From: an uncultured Bacteroidia bacterium
GTDB lineage: Bacteria; Bacteroidota; Bacteroidia; Bacteroidales; F082
Assembly: GCA_902800965.1 (NCBI GenBank)
Contig: CADCGK010000005.1
Coordinates: 1 to 64,000 of the forward strand
Direction of reading: 5' to 3'
Length of the DNA stretch: 64,000 nt
Below are positions 56,942 through 64,000 of this stretch, in pieces (positions within the stretch are counted from its first letter, which is position 1; every line of letters begins with the position of its first letter). The translations under genes were made by a program, and so were the position numbers. The notes below the pieces were generated by a model, which was not told where the DNA came from, did no database searches, and saw only the letters and a program-made list of their open reading frames with translations.

Positions 56942-59859
56942 TGGTACTCGCTGTCCATTCATATAACAGTTTGTGTTATGGCACGATACCCATCCAAGAC
57001 CTTGTTGGAAAGGCAGCGGCCTTGGGGTATCGTACCTTACCCTTGACCGACATCAACACGACGATGGGTGCTGCCGACTTTGTGGTGGAATGTCAGAAGA
57101 AGGGTGTCCGACCCGTCGTGGGTGCGGAGTTTCGCAACGGCAACGAGTTGCTTTATGTGGCATTGGCCAAAAACAACCAGGGCTTTGCCGAGCTGAACCG
57201 CTTTTTGACGCAACACAACCTTACCAAGCAGCCTTATCCCGAGTCGGCACCCGAATGGGATGATGTCTTTGTCATCTATCCCTTCGGAAAGCGGAAGCCT
57301 GCACAGTTGAAAGCGAACGAATTCCTCGGGGTGCGCTTCTCTCAGCTGACCAAGATGTTTGCCTGTGAGTCGTTCGAAAAGCTCGTTGCCATGCAACCTG
57401 TCACCTTTGCCGAAGAAGCCGATTTCGAGTTGCACCGATGTATGCGTGCCGTCGATGAGAATGTGCTGATCTCGCGCCTAGAGCCTTCGTCCTGTGCCGG
57501 ACCCGATGAGATTTTTTTGCCTGTTGAGAGATTGAAAGCCACCTTTGCGCTGTATCCCCAGCTTATCGAAAACGCGGAGCGTATCTTGGAACAATGCGAA
57601 ATCAACTTGGACGGGAGCGTGAAAAGCAAGCGCAGTTTCACGGGCAATGTGTATGACGATCGCGAGCTGTTGCGCAAGTTGGCTTTTGATGGGATGGCTT
57701 ACCGCTATGGGACGGCCAACAAGACCGCATATCGTCGCATCGAGAAAGAGTTGGACATCATTGATCGGATGGGCTTCTGTGCCTATTTTCTCATCGCCTG
57801 GGAAATAGTCCAGTTTGCCATGAGACAGGGCTTCTACCATGTGGGGCGGGGTAGCGGTGCCAACAGCGTGGTGGCATATTGCCTGAAGATTACCGATGTG
57901 GATCCGATTGAACTGGACTTGTATTTTGAGCGTTTCCTTAACCCCATGCGGAGCAGTCCGCCCGACTTCGACCTCGACTTCTCGTGGCGCGACCGTGACC
58001 AAATCATCGCGCACATCTTCGAAAAGTATGGTCAAGAACATGTGGCGTTGTTGGGTGCAACAGTCACGTTTCAAAGCAACTCGCTTTGCCGTGAGTTGGG
58101 CAAGGTGTTTGGTTTTCCCAAGGGTGAGATCGACCAGATGGAGCGCAATACCGAGGCCTTTGCTCGACAGAGCGAGATCGGACGCCATATCCTTACCCTT
58201 GCCGATCGTCTTCGCGACTTCCCGCGCCAGCGTTCCATCCATGCCGGCGGCGTGCTCATCACCGAAAACCCCATTACCGATTATGCTGCCCTCGACCTGC
58301 CGCCCAAGGGTTTCCCGACAACGCAATACGACATGTATTCGGCCGAGAAGATAGGTTTGGACAAGATGGATATCCTCAGCCAACGCGGCATCGCTCACAT
58401 TCGTGATGCGGTGGAAATGGTGGAGCGTCATCGAGGTGTCCATATCGATATTCATCAAATCAACGCCTTGAAGCAGGATGAATTAATCCGCCATCAGCTG
58501 CTCAAGGCCGAGACTTGTGGTTGTTTCTATATCGAGAGTCCAGCGATGCGCGGCCTGTTGCGTAAGTTACGATGTAGCGACTACAAGACCTTGATCGCAG
58601 CCAGTTCTATCATCCGTCCCGGGGTGGCCCGTTCGGGCATGATGCGGGAATATATCAACCGTTTTCATCATCCTGAGACGGTGGACTATAAGCATCCGCT
58701 GCTGAAGGAACTGTTGGCTGAGACTTACGGCGTGATGATCTACCAAGAGGACGTGCTCAAGGTGGGACATTACTTTGCGGGTTTGGATTTGGCCGAAGCC
58801 GATGTGTTACGTCGCATGATGGGGCATAAGATGCGCGACAAGTCGGAGTTTGAGGCGGTGACGAGACGCTTTTTCGACAATTGCAAAGCCAAAGGCTATC
58901 CCGATGACTTGGTGTGTGAGCTATGGCGGCAGATCGAGTCGTTTTCGGGCTATTCCTTCTCGAAGGCGCATTCAGCGTCGTATGCTGTGGAGAGCTATCA
59001 GAGCCTTTATCTGAAAAGCCATTATCCGCTTGAGTTTCAGGTGGCCGTGATCAACAATTTTGGTGGCTTTTACCAGACATGGTTTTATTTCAACGAGGCA
59101 CGGCGCATGGGTGCCAAAATACATCTACCCTGCGTCAACCGAAGCAGTTATCTCACCACTTTGAACGGCAGGACAATATACATGGGTTTCGTGCATCTGC
59201 AAGGGCTTGAGCGGCATTTCGTGGAGGGTTTTCTTGCGGAACGTGAGGCACGTGGGCCGTTTAAGAACCTGGAAGACTTCATGGTTCGGGTGCCGTTTTC
59301 GGTGGAGCAGCTTGTTTTGCTTATTCGTGGAGGTGCTTTCGATTTCACAAGGGAACCTAAGGCCGCCTTGTTGTGGCAGGCGCATCTGAACAAAAGCGAA
59401 GGCAAGAAGGAGCAGCCGGAGACGCTTTTCCAGCTTGAAAGCCGGCATTTCGAATTCCCCGATTTCAAAGCCAGCATCTTGATCAATGCATACGATGAGA
59501 TAGAATTGTTCGGTTTCCCTGTCTCCATCACCTGGTTTGACCTGCTCCAGACCTCGTTTCGCGGTGAACTGATGGCCTCTCAGATGCTGCGTTTCGTTGG
59601 AAAACGATGCCGGATGTTGGGCAAACTGGTGACGGTGAAATATGTGCGCACTTGTAAAGGTGATCCCATGGCTCTTGGCACTTTTGTTGACTGTAACGGC
59701 GAGGCTTTTGACACGGTGCATTTCCCGGAAGTGTTCAAAAACTGGCCTTTCCAAGGCGATGGCGTGTATCTATTGCTTGGAAAAGTGACGGAGGAGTTCG
59801 GACAACCCTCATTGGAAGTGGAAAAAATGGCAAAAATGCCCTATAAGCAGAAAAAATGA
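56941..59859 (+). CDS. DNA polymerase III alpha subunit, short error-prone (DnaE2-like) type
   Basis: 972 residues, about 200 shorter than a replicative DnaE. N-terminal PHP domain (VHSYNSLCYGTIPIQDLVG; LTDINTTMGAADF, where the usual TDH-N is TD-IN), polymerase catalytic acids Asp342, Asp344, Asp346 in PPDFDLDFSW, the fingers region around GYSFSKAHSASYAVESYQSL, helix-hairpin-helix, and a C-terminal OB-fold (GTFVDCNGEAFDTVHFPEVF). The start is fixed by the operator just before it. A paralogue regulated with dinB and a LexA-like repressor fits the translesion/mutagenic type (DnaE2 with ImuB/DinB). The degenerate PHP site suggests no proofreading by this domain. Confidence 0.87.
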   Translation: MVLAVHSYNSLCYGTIPIQDLVGKAAALGYRTLPLTDINTTMGAADFVVECQKKGVRPVVGAEFRNGNELLYVALAKNNQGFAELNRFLTQHNLTKQPYPESAPEWDDVFVIYPFGKRKPAQLKANEFLGVRFSQLTKMFACESFEKLVAMQPVTFAEEADFELHRCMRAVDENVLISRLEPSSCAGPDEIFLPVERLKATFALYPQLIENAERILEQCEINLDGSVKSKRSFTGNVYDDRELLRKLAFDGMAYRYGTANKTAYRRIEKELDIIDRMGFCAYFLIAWEIVQFAMRQGFYHVGRGSGANSVVAYCLKITDVDPIELDLYFERFLNPMRSSPPDFDLDFSWRDRDQIIAHIFEKYGQEHVALLGATVTFQSNSLCRELGKVFGFPKGEIDQMERNTEAFARQSEIGRHILTLADRLRDFPRQRSIHAGGVLITENPITDYAALDLPPKGFPTTQYDMYSAEKIGLDKMDILSQRGIAHIRDAVEMVERHRGVHIDIHQINALKQDELIRHQLLKAETCGCFYIESPAMRGLLRKLRCSDYKTLIAASSIIRPGVARSGMMREYINRFHHPETVDYKHPLLKELLAETYGVMIYQEDVLKVGHYFAGLDLAEADVLRRMMGHKMRDKSEFEAVTRRFFDNCKAKGYPDDLVCELWRQIESFSGYSFSKAHSASYAVESYQSLYLKSHYPLEFQVAVINNFGGFYQTWFYFNEARRMGAKIHLPCVNRSSYLTTLNGRTIYMGFVHLQGLERHFVEGFLAEREARGPFKNLEDFMVRVPFSVEQLVLLIRGGAFDFTREPKAALLWQAHLNKSEGKKEQPETLFQLESRHFEFPDFKASILINAYDEIELFGFPVSITWFDLLQTSFRGELMASQMLRFVGKRCRMLGKLVTVKYVRTCKGDPMALGTFVDCNGEAFDTVHFPEVFKNWPFQGDGVYLLLGKVTEEFGQPSLEVEKMAKMPYKQKK

Positions 59860-59860
59860 T

Positions 59861-59868
59861 TATCTTTG
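59861..59868 (+). promoter_or_regulatory. -7 promoter box (TATCTTTG) of the TonB receptor operon
   Basis: TATCTTTG followed by CTCC, just two bases after the dnaE stop and 16 or 28 bases before the alternative starts of the next gene. No TTG at -33. Confidence 0.55.
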
Positions 59869-59884
59869 CTCCAAAATAATTAAA

Positions 59885-60646
59885 ATGAATGATAATATGA
59901 GAAAATTCAATCTTTATTTGGTGTTATCAGTTGTTGCACTGTTGTTTGTCTCATGCCAAAAACCAGAAGGGACCAAGGTCCCACTCGTCGAAAATCAGAT
60001 AGAATATGATATCAACGACACCACTACAGTGTTCACTTTGAGTACCTCCGCCTTAACTGCTGGTATGCTTCTAGATTCAGCAGTATTGTATTATGAATCT
60101 CCAATGGATGTTATAGAAGTTGTTGTATTTGATAGTGTTACGATAAGCAAGGAACATCCAAAAATCGATACGCTTTGGGAATTGGAACCGAATACTGAAT
60201 ATTCATACTGGATGAAAGTTGAGGATTTCACATTTGCTTTCGATACTATTACTGAAAAGAAAAGTGTTAAGACCATAGATCCTGGGCTTCCAGAGGTGTC
60301 CGCTGATACAAATTATGTGAGTGGCGGCGACCTTATGTTGTGGGGAAAGGTCACGTCGTTTTGGCGGGCATTGATGAATGAAAATGGTATCGGCGCAACG
60401 TTTGATATTTATTGGGGAACTTCTAAAGAGGAGATAGATGCCAGAATTGATGCCAATGTTTTGAGTAAAAAGTTAACAAAAGATCATAAATTGGAGCTTA
60501 CTGTTGGTGGAGTCATTCCTTCCGACTCGCTTCAGAATGTGGATACTATATGGTATCAGGTCTATGCCAAACATATATGGGGAACGGGTGAAAAATTAAG
60601 TGATGCGAAAGCAGTTCCGATGGAAGTGCCTGGAGATGATGAGTAA
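59885..60646 (+). CDS. Predicted lipoprotein, first gene of a TonB receptor operon
   Basis: 253 residues, or 249 from the ATG at 59897. Lipobox LLFVSCQK (Cys ~24). The mature part looks like two beta-sandwich (fibronectin type III-like) modules: TAGMLLDSAVLYYESPMDV and NTEYSYWMKVEDFTFAFDT in the first, DTIWYQVYAKHIWGTGEKLSD in the second. No catalytic motif. It lies 16 bases before the TonB receptor and probably takes part in substrate binding at the cell surface. Confidence 0.65.
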   Translation: MNDNMRKFNLYLVLSVVALLFVSCQKPEGTKVPLVENQIEYDINDTTTVFTLSTSALTAGMLLDSAVLYYESPMDVIEVVVFDSVTISKEHPKIDTLWELEPNTEYSYWMKVEDFTFAFDTITEKKSVKTIDPGLPEVSADTNYVSGGDLMLWGKVTSFWRALMNENGIGATFDIYWGTSKEEIDARIDANVLSKKLTKDHKLELTVGGVIPSDSLQNVDTIWYQVYAKHIWGTGEKLSDAKAVPMEVPGDDE

Positions 60647-60662
60647 AGGGACTTCTAGTTTA

Positions 60663-62999
60663 ATGAATAGACCTTTTCTGCTGTATTGTCTATTGTTGCT
60701 ATCATTGAGTCTTACGGCCCAGCAAAGAGGCCGTGTCTCTGGGACCGTGCGCGATGCCGAGTCGGGTGAGACATTGATCGGCGTGGCCGTGTATGAGCCT
60801 AAGTTCAAAACGGGCGTCACCACCGACGAGAAAGGGAAATATGAGATAGATCTTCCTTTTGGGAATCATCAGCTTCAGTTTTCATACGTTGGTTTTCAAA
60901 CTTCGGTAAACAACGTTACAGTTGGCCAGAAGCCGCAGACTTTGAACGTCCGTTTGAAGCCTGACGTGGAAAGATTGTCGGAAGTGCAGATTACCAGCCA
61001 GAAGCCCGACCGCAATGTCTCGGAGATGGCGATGAGCGTGCAGACCCTCGATATGATCACCATCAAGAAGATTCCTGCTTTGATGGGAGAGGTCGATGTC
61101 ATCAAGACCATACAGCTGTTGCCAGGTGTGCAGGCGGCATCGGAAGGTTCGTCTGGTTTCTCCGTAAGGGGCGGCGGTACCGACCAAAACCTCATCCTCC
61201 TGGATGATGCGCCGATCTACAATGCCTCGCATTTTCTGGGTTTTTTCTCGGTTTTCAATAACGACGTGGTCAAGGAAGCTACACTTTATAAAGGTGATAT
61301 CCCGGCAAACTATGGCGGCCGTCTTTCCTCGGTGCTGGATGTGAAAGTGAAGGACGACATGCCTAAAAAGCTTTCAGGTCAAGGAGGTATCGGCCTTGTC
61401 ACCAGCCGCTTGATGCTTGAGACACCTGCTTTTGAACAACAGACCTCCTTCTTGCTTGCCGGCCGTACCACATACGCGGGTCTCGTGATTCCGTTTATGG
61501 GAGAGGATGTGAAAGGCTCCAACATCTATTTCTTTGACCTGAATGGCAAAGTAACCCAACGTATCAACGACAACAACCGTCTTTTCTTTTCTGCCTACCA
61601 TGGTCGTGATCGTTTCCAGATAAAGGATATGATGGGTCTGGGTTATGGCAATTCGAGCGCTACGTTGCGGTGGAACCATATTTTTGGCGATCGGCTCACC
61701 TCGAATCTCACCTTGCTAGGCACGAAATACAACTACGTCATCGATATCTGGTTTGATCCCTACGACTTTACGTTGAAAGCAGGTTCGCATAGTGCCGAAT
61801 TAAACTACGACTTTACCATGCTTTGGAATGAGAACCACACTTCGCGGTGGGGTCTCTCTTCGGGATTTCTTTCTCTTGAGCAGGGCCAGCTTGAGGATCG
61901 GGGTGGTGCCCTGGCGCAGTATTTGAGCCTCGATAGCATGACGGTGGTGCGCCGTAAAGGCTTGGAGCATGCTGTCTATTTCACCCATGATCATACCATT
62001 ACGCCCCGTTTCTCGATGCGCTATGGGTTGCGCCTCTCGGCTTTCCAAAACATCGGGGCGGAGGATTTTTATACCTTTGACGACAGCTATCAGGTGGCCG
62101 ACACCATCCATTATGGGAGAGGTAAGGTATTCAACACGGAGATCCATCCCGAACCCAGGCTGGCTGCCATGTTTCGTATCGATGAGGTGTCGTCGGTGAA
62201 AGCCTCGTACTCCAGAACTTTCCAGTATATACAAGTGGCTTCTGCGGCAACGGGAGGCCTGCCTTTCGATGTGTGGTTCCCTGTCAGTCCCAATGTGAAG
62301 CCGCAGCGTTGCGACCAGTTTGCCTTGGGTTATTTCAGGAACTTCGACCATGATGCCATCGAGACCTCGGTGGAGGTGTATTACAAGGACTTGGCCCATG
62401 TGATTGACTTCAAGGACAATGCCATGACGTATGGCAACGTGTTGATCGACGGTGAGCTTCGTTTTGGCAAAGGTCGATCGTATGGTGCGGAGTTTTTGGT
62501 CAGGAAGAATACGGGCAAGCTGACGGGCTGGATTTCCTATACCTATTCACGCACTTTCCGCACGGTTGATGGTGTCAACTTCGGAAAGGAATACCGCTCG
62601 CCGTACGACCGCCCGCATAACTTTGTGATTGTGGCAAACTACGACATCACGCCAAAACTTAGCGTGGCCGCTAACTGGATCTACAATACGGGACAGCCGG
62701 TGACTTACCCTTCCGGACAATATACCATGGGAGGCACCACATACGCCATCTATAACGGCAGCCGCAACGAGAGCCGCTATCCCGACTATCACCGCATGGA
62801 TCTGTCGCTTACCTGGCAGCTTCCCGACCGTAGGTGGAAGCGCTGGGATAGTGAGCTGAACGTTTCGGTTTATAATGTGTATGCACATCACAACACTTGG
62901 GCCGTCACCTTCTCTCAAGAAGAGAACGGCGGCGTAAAGACGGAGAAGATGTATCTGTTCTCGACTGTGCCTTCCATTTCATATCAATTCAAATTCTGA
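60663..62999 (+). CDS. TonB-dependent outer-membrane receptor with CarboxypepD_reg-like domain
   Basis: 778 residues from ATG 60663; earlier ATGs at 60600 lie in the previous gene. Signal peptide (about 1-20, ending LTAQQ), carboxypeptidase-regulatory-like domain (RGRVSGTVRDAESGETLIGV to KGKYEIDLPFG, about 22-95), plug domain (EVDVIKTIQLLPGVQAAS and GFSVRGGGTDQNLILLDDAPIYN, about 140-190) and a 22-strand beta barrel ending YLFSTVPSISYQFKF. The substrate is unknown; the partner downstream is a DUF4249 protein, a combination found in Bacteroidetes without a SusD. Energy would come from TonB-ExbBD encoded elsewhere. Confidence 0.88.
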   Translation: MNRPFLLYCLLLLSLSLTAQQRGRVSGTVRDAESGETLIGVAVYEPKFKTGVTTDEKGKYEIDLPFGNHQLQFSYVGFQTSVNNVTVGQKPQTLNVRLKPDVERLSEVQITSQKPDRNVSEMAMSVQTLDMITIKKIPALMGEVDVIKTIQLLPGVQAASEGSSGFSVRGGGTDQNLILLDDAPIYNASHFLGFFSVFNNDVVKEATLYKGDIPANYGGRLSSVLDVKVKDDMPKKLSGQGGIGLVTSRLMLETPAFEQQTSFLLAGRTTYAGLVIPFMGEDVKGSNIYFFDLNGKVTQRINDNNRLFFSAYHGRDRFQIKDMMGLGYGNSSATLRWNHIFGDRLTSNLTLLGTKYNYVIDIWFDPYDFTLKAGSHSAELNYDFTMLWNENHTSRWGLSSGFLSLEQGQLEDRGGALAQYLSLDSMTVVRRKGLEHAVYFTHDHTITPRFSMRYGLRLSAFQNIGAEDFYTFDDSYQVADTIHYGRGKVFNTEIHPEPRLAAMFRIDEVSSVKASYSRTFQYIQVASAATGGLPFDVWFPVSPNVKPQRCDQFALGYFRNFDHDAIETSVEVYYKDLAHVIDFKDNAMTYGNVLIDGELRFGKGRSYGAEFLVRKNTGKLTGWISYTYSRTFRTVDGVNFGKEYRSPYDRPHNFVIVANYDITPKLSVAANWIYNTGQPVTYPSGQYTMGGTTYAIYNGSRNESRYPDYHRMDLSLTWQLPDRRWKRWDSELNVSVYNVYAHHNTWAVTFSQEENGGVKTEKMYLFSTVPSISYQFKF

Positions 63000-63004
63000 G
63001 CGCC

Positions 63005-63889
63005 ATGAAGACCAAGTTGTTATTGTTGTTAATGTTGTCTTTGCTCATGTTCTCTTGCCGCGAGGATATCGTCATCGACTTGGAGGAAGGCCATCCTTTG
63101 ATAGGCGTGGAAGGTGCCATCACCGATGAGTTCAAGCAGCATGAGGTGATCTTGAGCTATACAGCTGATTTCTATCATGCCGGTGATATCAAGATGATTA
63201 CTGGCGCAAGGGTTGCCGTCACGGATGGCTTGGACACCATCCCGTATTATGAGCAGGTTGACCAGCCCGGGCACTATCTTACAGATTCCGTCGCCGGTAA
63301 AAAGAATACCAACTATACCTTATTGGTGGATGTTCCTGACGAAGATTTGGAAGGTGAGTTCAAGCATCTCTATGCGGAGAGTCGGATGAATGACAATGTG
63401 GAGGAAATCGATTCCATCGTATTGAAGACCAATCCGTTGTTCGACGGTTTGCCGTTGAAGGATACCATCTATATGTTGTATCCCTATTTTCAAAGCCTGC
63501 CGGATCCTTCCATCGTATATATGATTCACGTCACAGAAGATGGTGTTCCGCAGAATGACACTTTGCTGAAAGCCAGTTCCATCCCGATGGCTGGCTATGC
63601 GGGCTATTATGTTAACGGGCCGGAGATGCTGGAGAACAACATGGAGATTCCGGTGGCAATGATGAGGAGTAGCGAACTTTTTGACGGTGAGGTTATCCGC
63701 TTGGATTTGTTGAGCATCCCATACGATTACATGATGTTCGTGTTCAACGTGAAGATGGCCATGGGCAGCAATCCTTTGCTGGGTCCTCCGACCAATGTGA
63801 TGACGAACATACAGCCTCAAGGGATGGCGGTGGGCTGGTTTTATGCCGCTTCAGTGGTGTCTAAAGAAATGTCCTATTATAAGGATTGA
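63005..63889 (+). CDS. DUF4249 family lipoprotein
   Basis: 294 residues from ATG 63005; an upstream frame to 62897 overlaps the receptor. Lipobox LLMFSCRED (Cys ~18) followed by DIVIDLEEGHPLIGVEGAITDE, typical of DUF4249, whose members accompany TonB receptors. The family resembles a SusD-like surface partner only in position, not in fold evidence. It begins 5 bases after the receptor stop, so the three genes 59885-63889 form one operon. Confidence 0.8.
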   Translation: MKTKLLLLLMLSLLMFSCREDIVIDLEEGHPLIGVEGAITDEFKQHEVILSYTADFYHAGDIKMITGARVAVTDGLDTIPYYEQVDQPGHYLTDSVAGKKNTNYTLLVDVPDEDLEGEFKHLYAESRMNDNVEEIDSIVLKTNPLFDGLPLKDTIYMLYPYFQSLPDPSIVYMIHVTEDGVPQNDTLLKASSIPMAGYAGYYVNGPEMLENNMEIPVAMMRSSELFDGEVIRLDLLSIPYDYMMFVFNVKMAMGSNPLLGPPTNVMTNIQPQGMAVGWFYAASVVSKEMSYYKD

Positions 63890-64000
63890 TTTTAAAAAAC
63901 ATTGACTAATCATTGCTTATTAAAAAAAAGTGTTGTATTATTGCAATGCAAATGCAATAATTAGTGATAAACCTAACAATTCAATAATTAAAAAACTTAA
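63890..64000 (+). other. Downstream intergenic sequence to the window end
   Basis: AT-rich, with a 'gcaatgcaaatgcaa' repeat near 63940-63956. No gene starts inside the window and no TAnnTTTG box is seen. Confidence 0.5.

Noticed and set aside
1..64000. CRISPR arrays, insertion sequences, integrases
   Set aside because: I looked for regularly spaced identical repeats and for transposase or recombinase motifs and saw none; absence is by eye only.

Overview
The window looks like chromosome of a Bacteroidetes bacterium, most likely of the order Bacteroidales. The evidence is the recurring promoter form TTG-N19-TAnnTTTG, the near absence of Shine-Dalgarno sites, a PorT-family type IX secretion protein with secreted proteins carrying T9SS C-terminal domains, menaquinone methylation, TonB receptor/DUF4249 pairs, a DUF3276 (Pur-alpha-like) protein and a long LepB. 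No species can be named from the sequence alone.

Layout. (1) 1-14.4 kb: the 3' end of a 5S rRNA gene and its terminator, then housekeeping genes on the minus strand: DUF2752 and CD225 membrane proteins, a SpoU-type RNA methyltransferase, rpsF-rpsR-rplI, a secreted esterase, a small barrel protein, wecB, radC, rpsT, mtaB, miaB, lplA, tRNA-Glu, porT, menG, rfaE1-type kinase and an aspartate-type aminotransferase. (2) 14.5-17.9 kb, plus strand: a membrane-anchored protein and the lipid A genes lpxD-lpxC-lpxA; LpxC lacks the FabZ fusion usual in this phylum. (3) 17.8-29.6 kb, minus strand: glycosyltransferase, methyltransferase and flippase (surface polysaccharide), then lolA-ftsK, lepB, dapB, DUF5683, parB-parA and DUF3276. 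(4) 29.7-35.5 kb, plus strand: a DEDD exonuclease, a fumarylacetoacetase-fold protein, a tricorn-like protease and a transglutaminase-like protein. (5) 35.5-47.4 kb, minus strand: a 2083-residue secreted RHS protein with a probable toxin-23 tip, a YadA-head-repeat protein and a second T9SS cargo protein, and two lipoproteins. (6) 47.4-59.9 kb: a LexA-like S24 repressor, DinB and a short error-prone-type DnaE, with an AT-rich block of mostly unrecognised genes (SatD, DUF3307 and seven others) between dinB and dnaE. (7) 59.9-64 kb: a lipoprotein, a TonB-dependent receptor and a DUF4249 lipoprotein.

The most interesting part is region 6. The S24 repressor keeps the self-cleavage residues (Ala114-Gly115, Ser152, Lys191). 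The repressor/dinB intergenic region and the start of dnaE carry the same 47-bp element (41 of 47 positions identical), so the three genes read as one damage-inducible mutagenesis regulon that has been pulled apart by an insertion. Just upstream of dnaE lies a compact RNA with a closing stem, two hairpins whose loops are perfectly complementary over six G/C pairs, and a T tract. A second structured RNA with two mutually exclusive folds lies at about 51.62-51.86 kb, ahead of the unknown genes.
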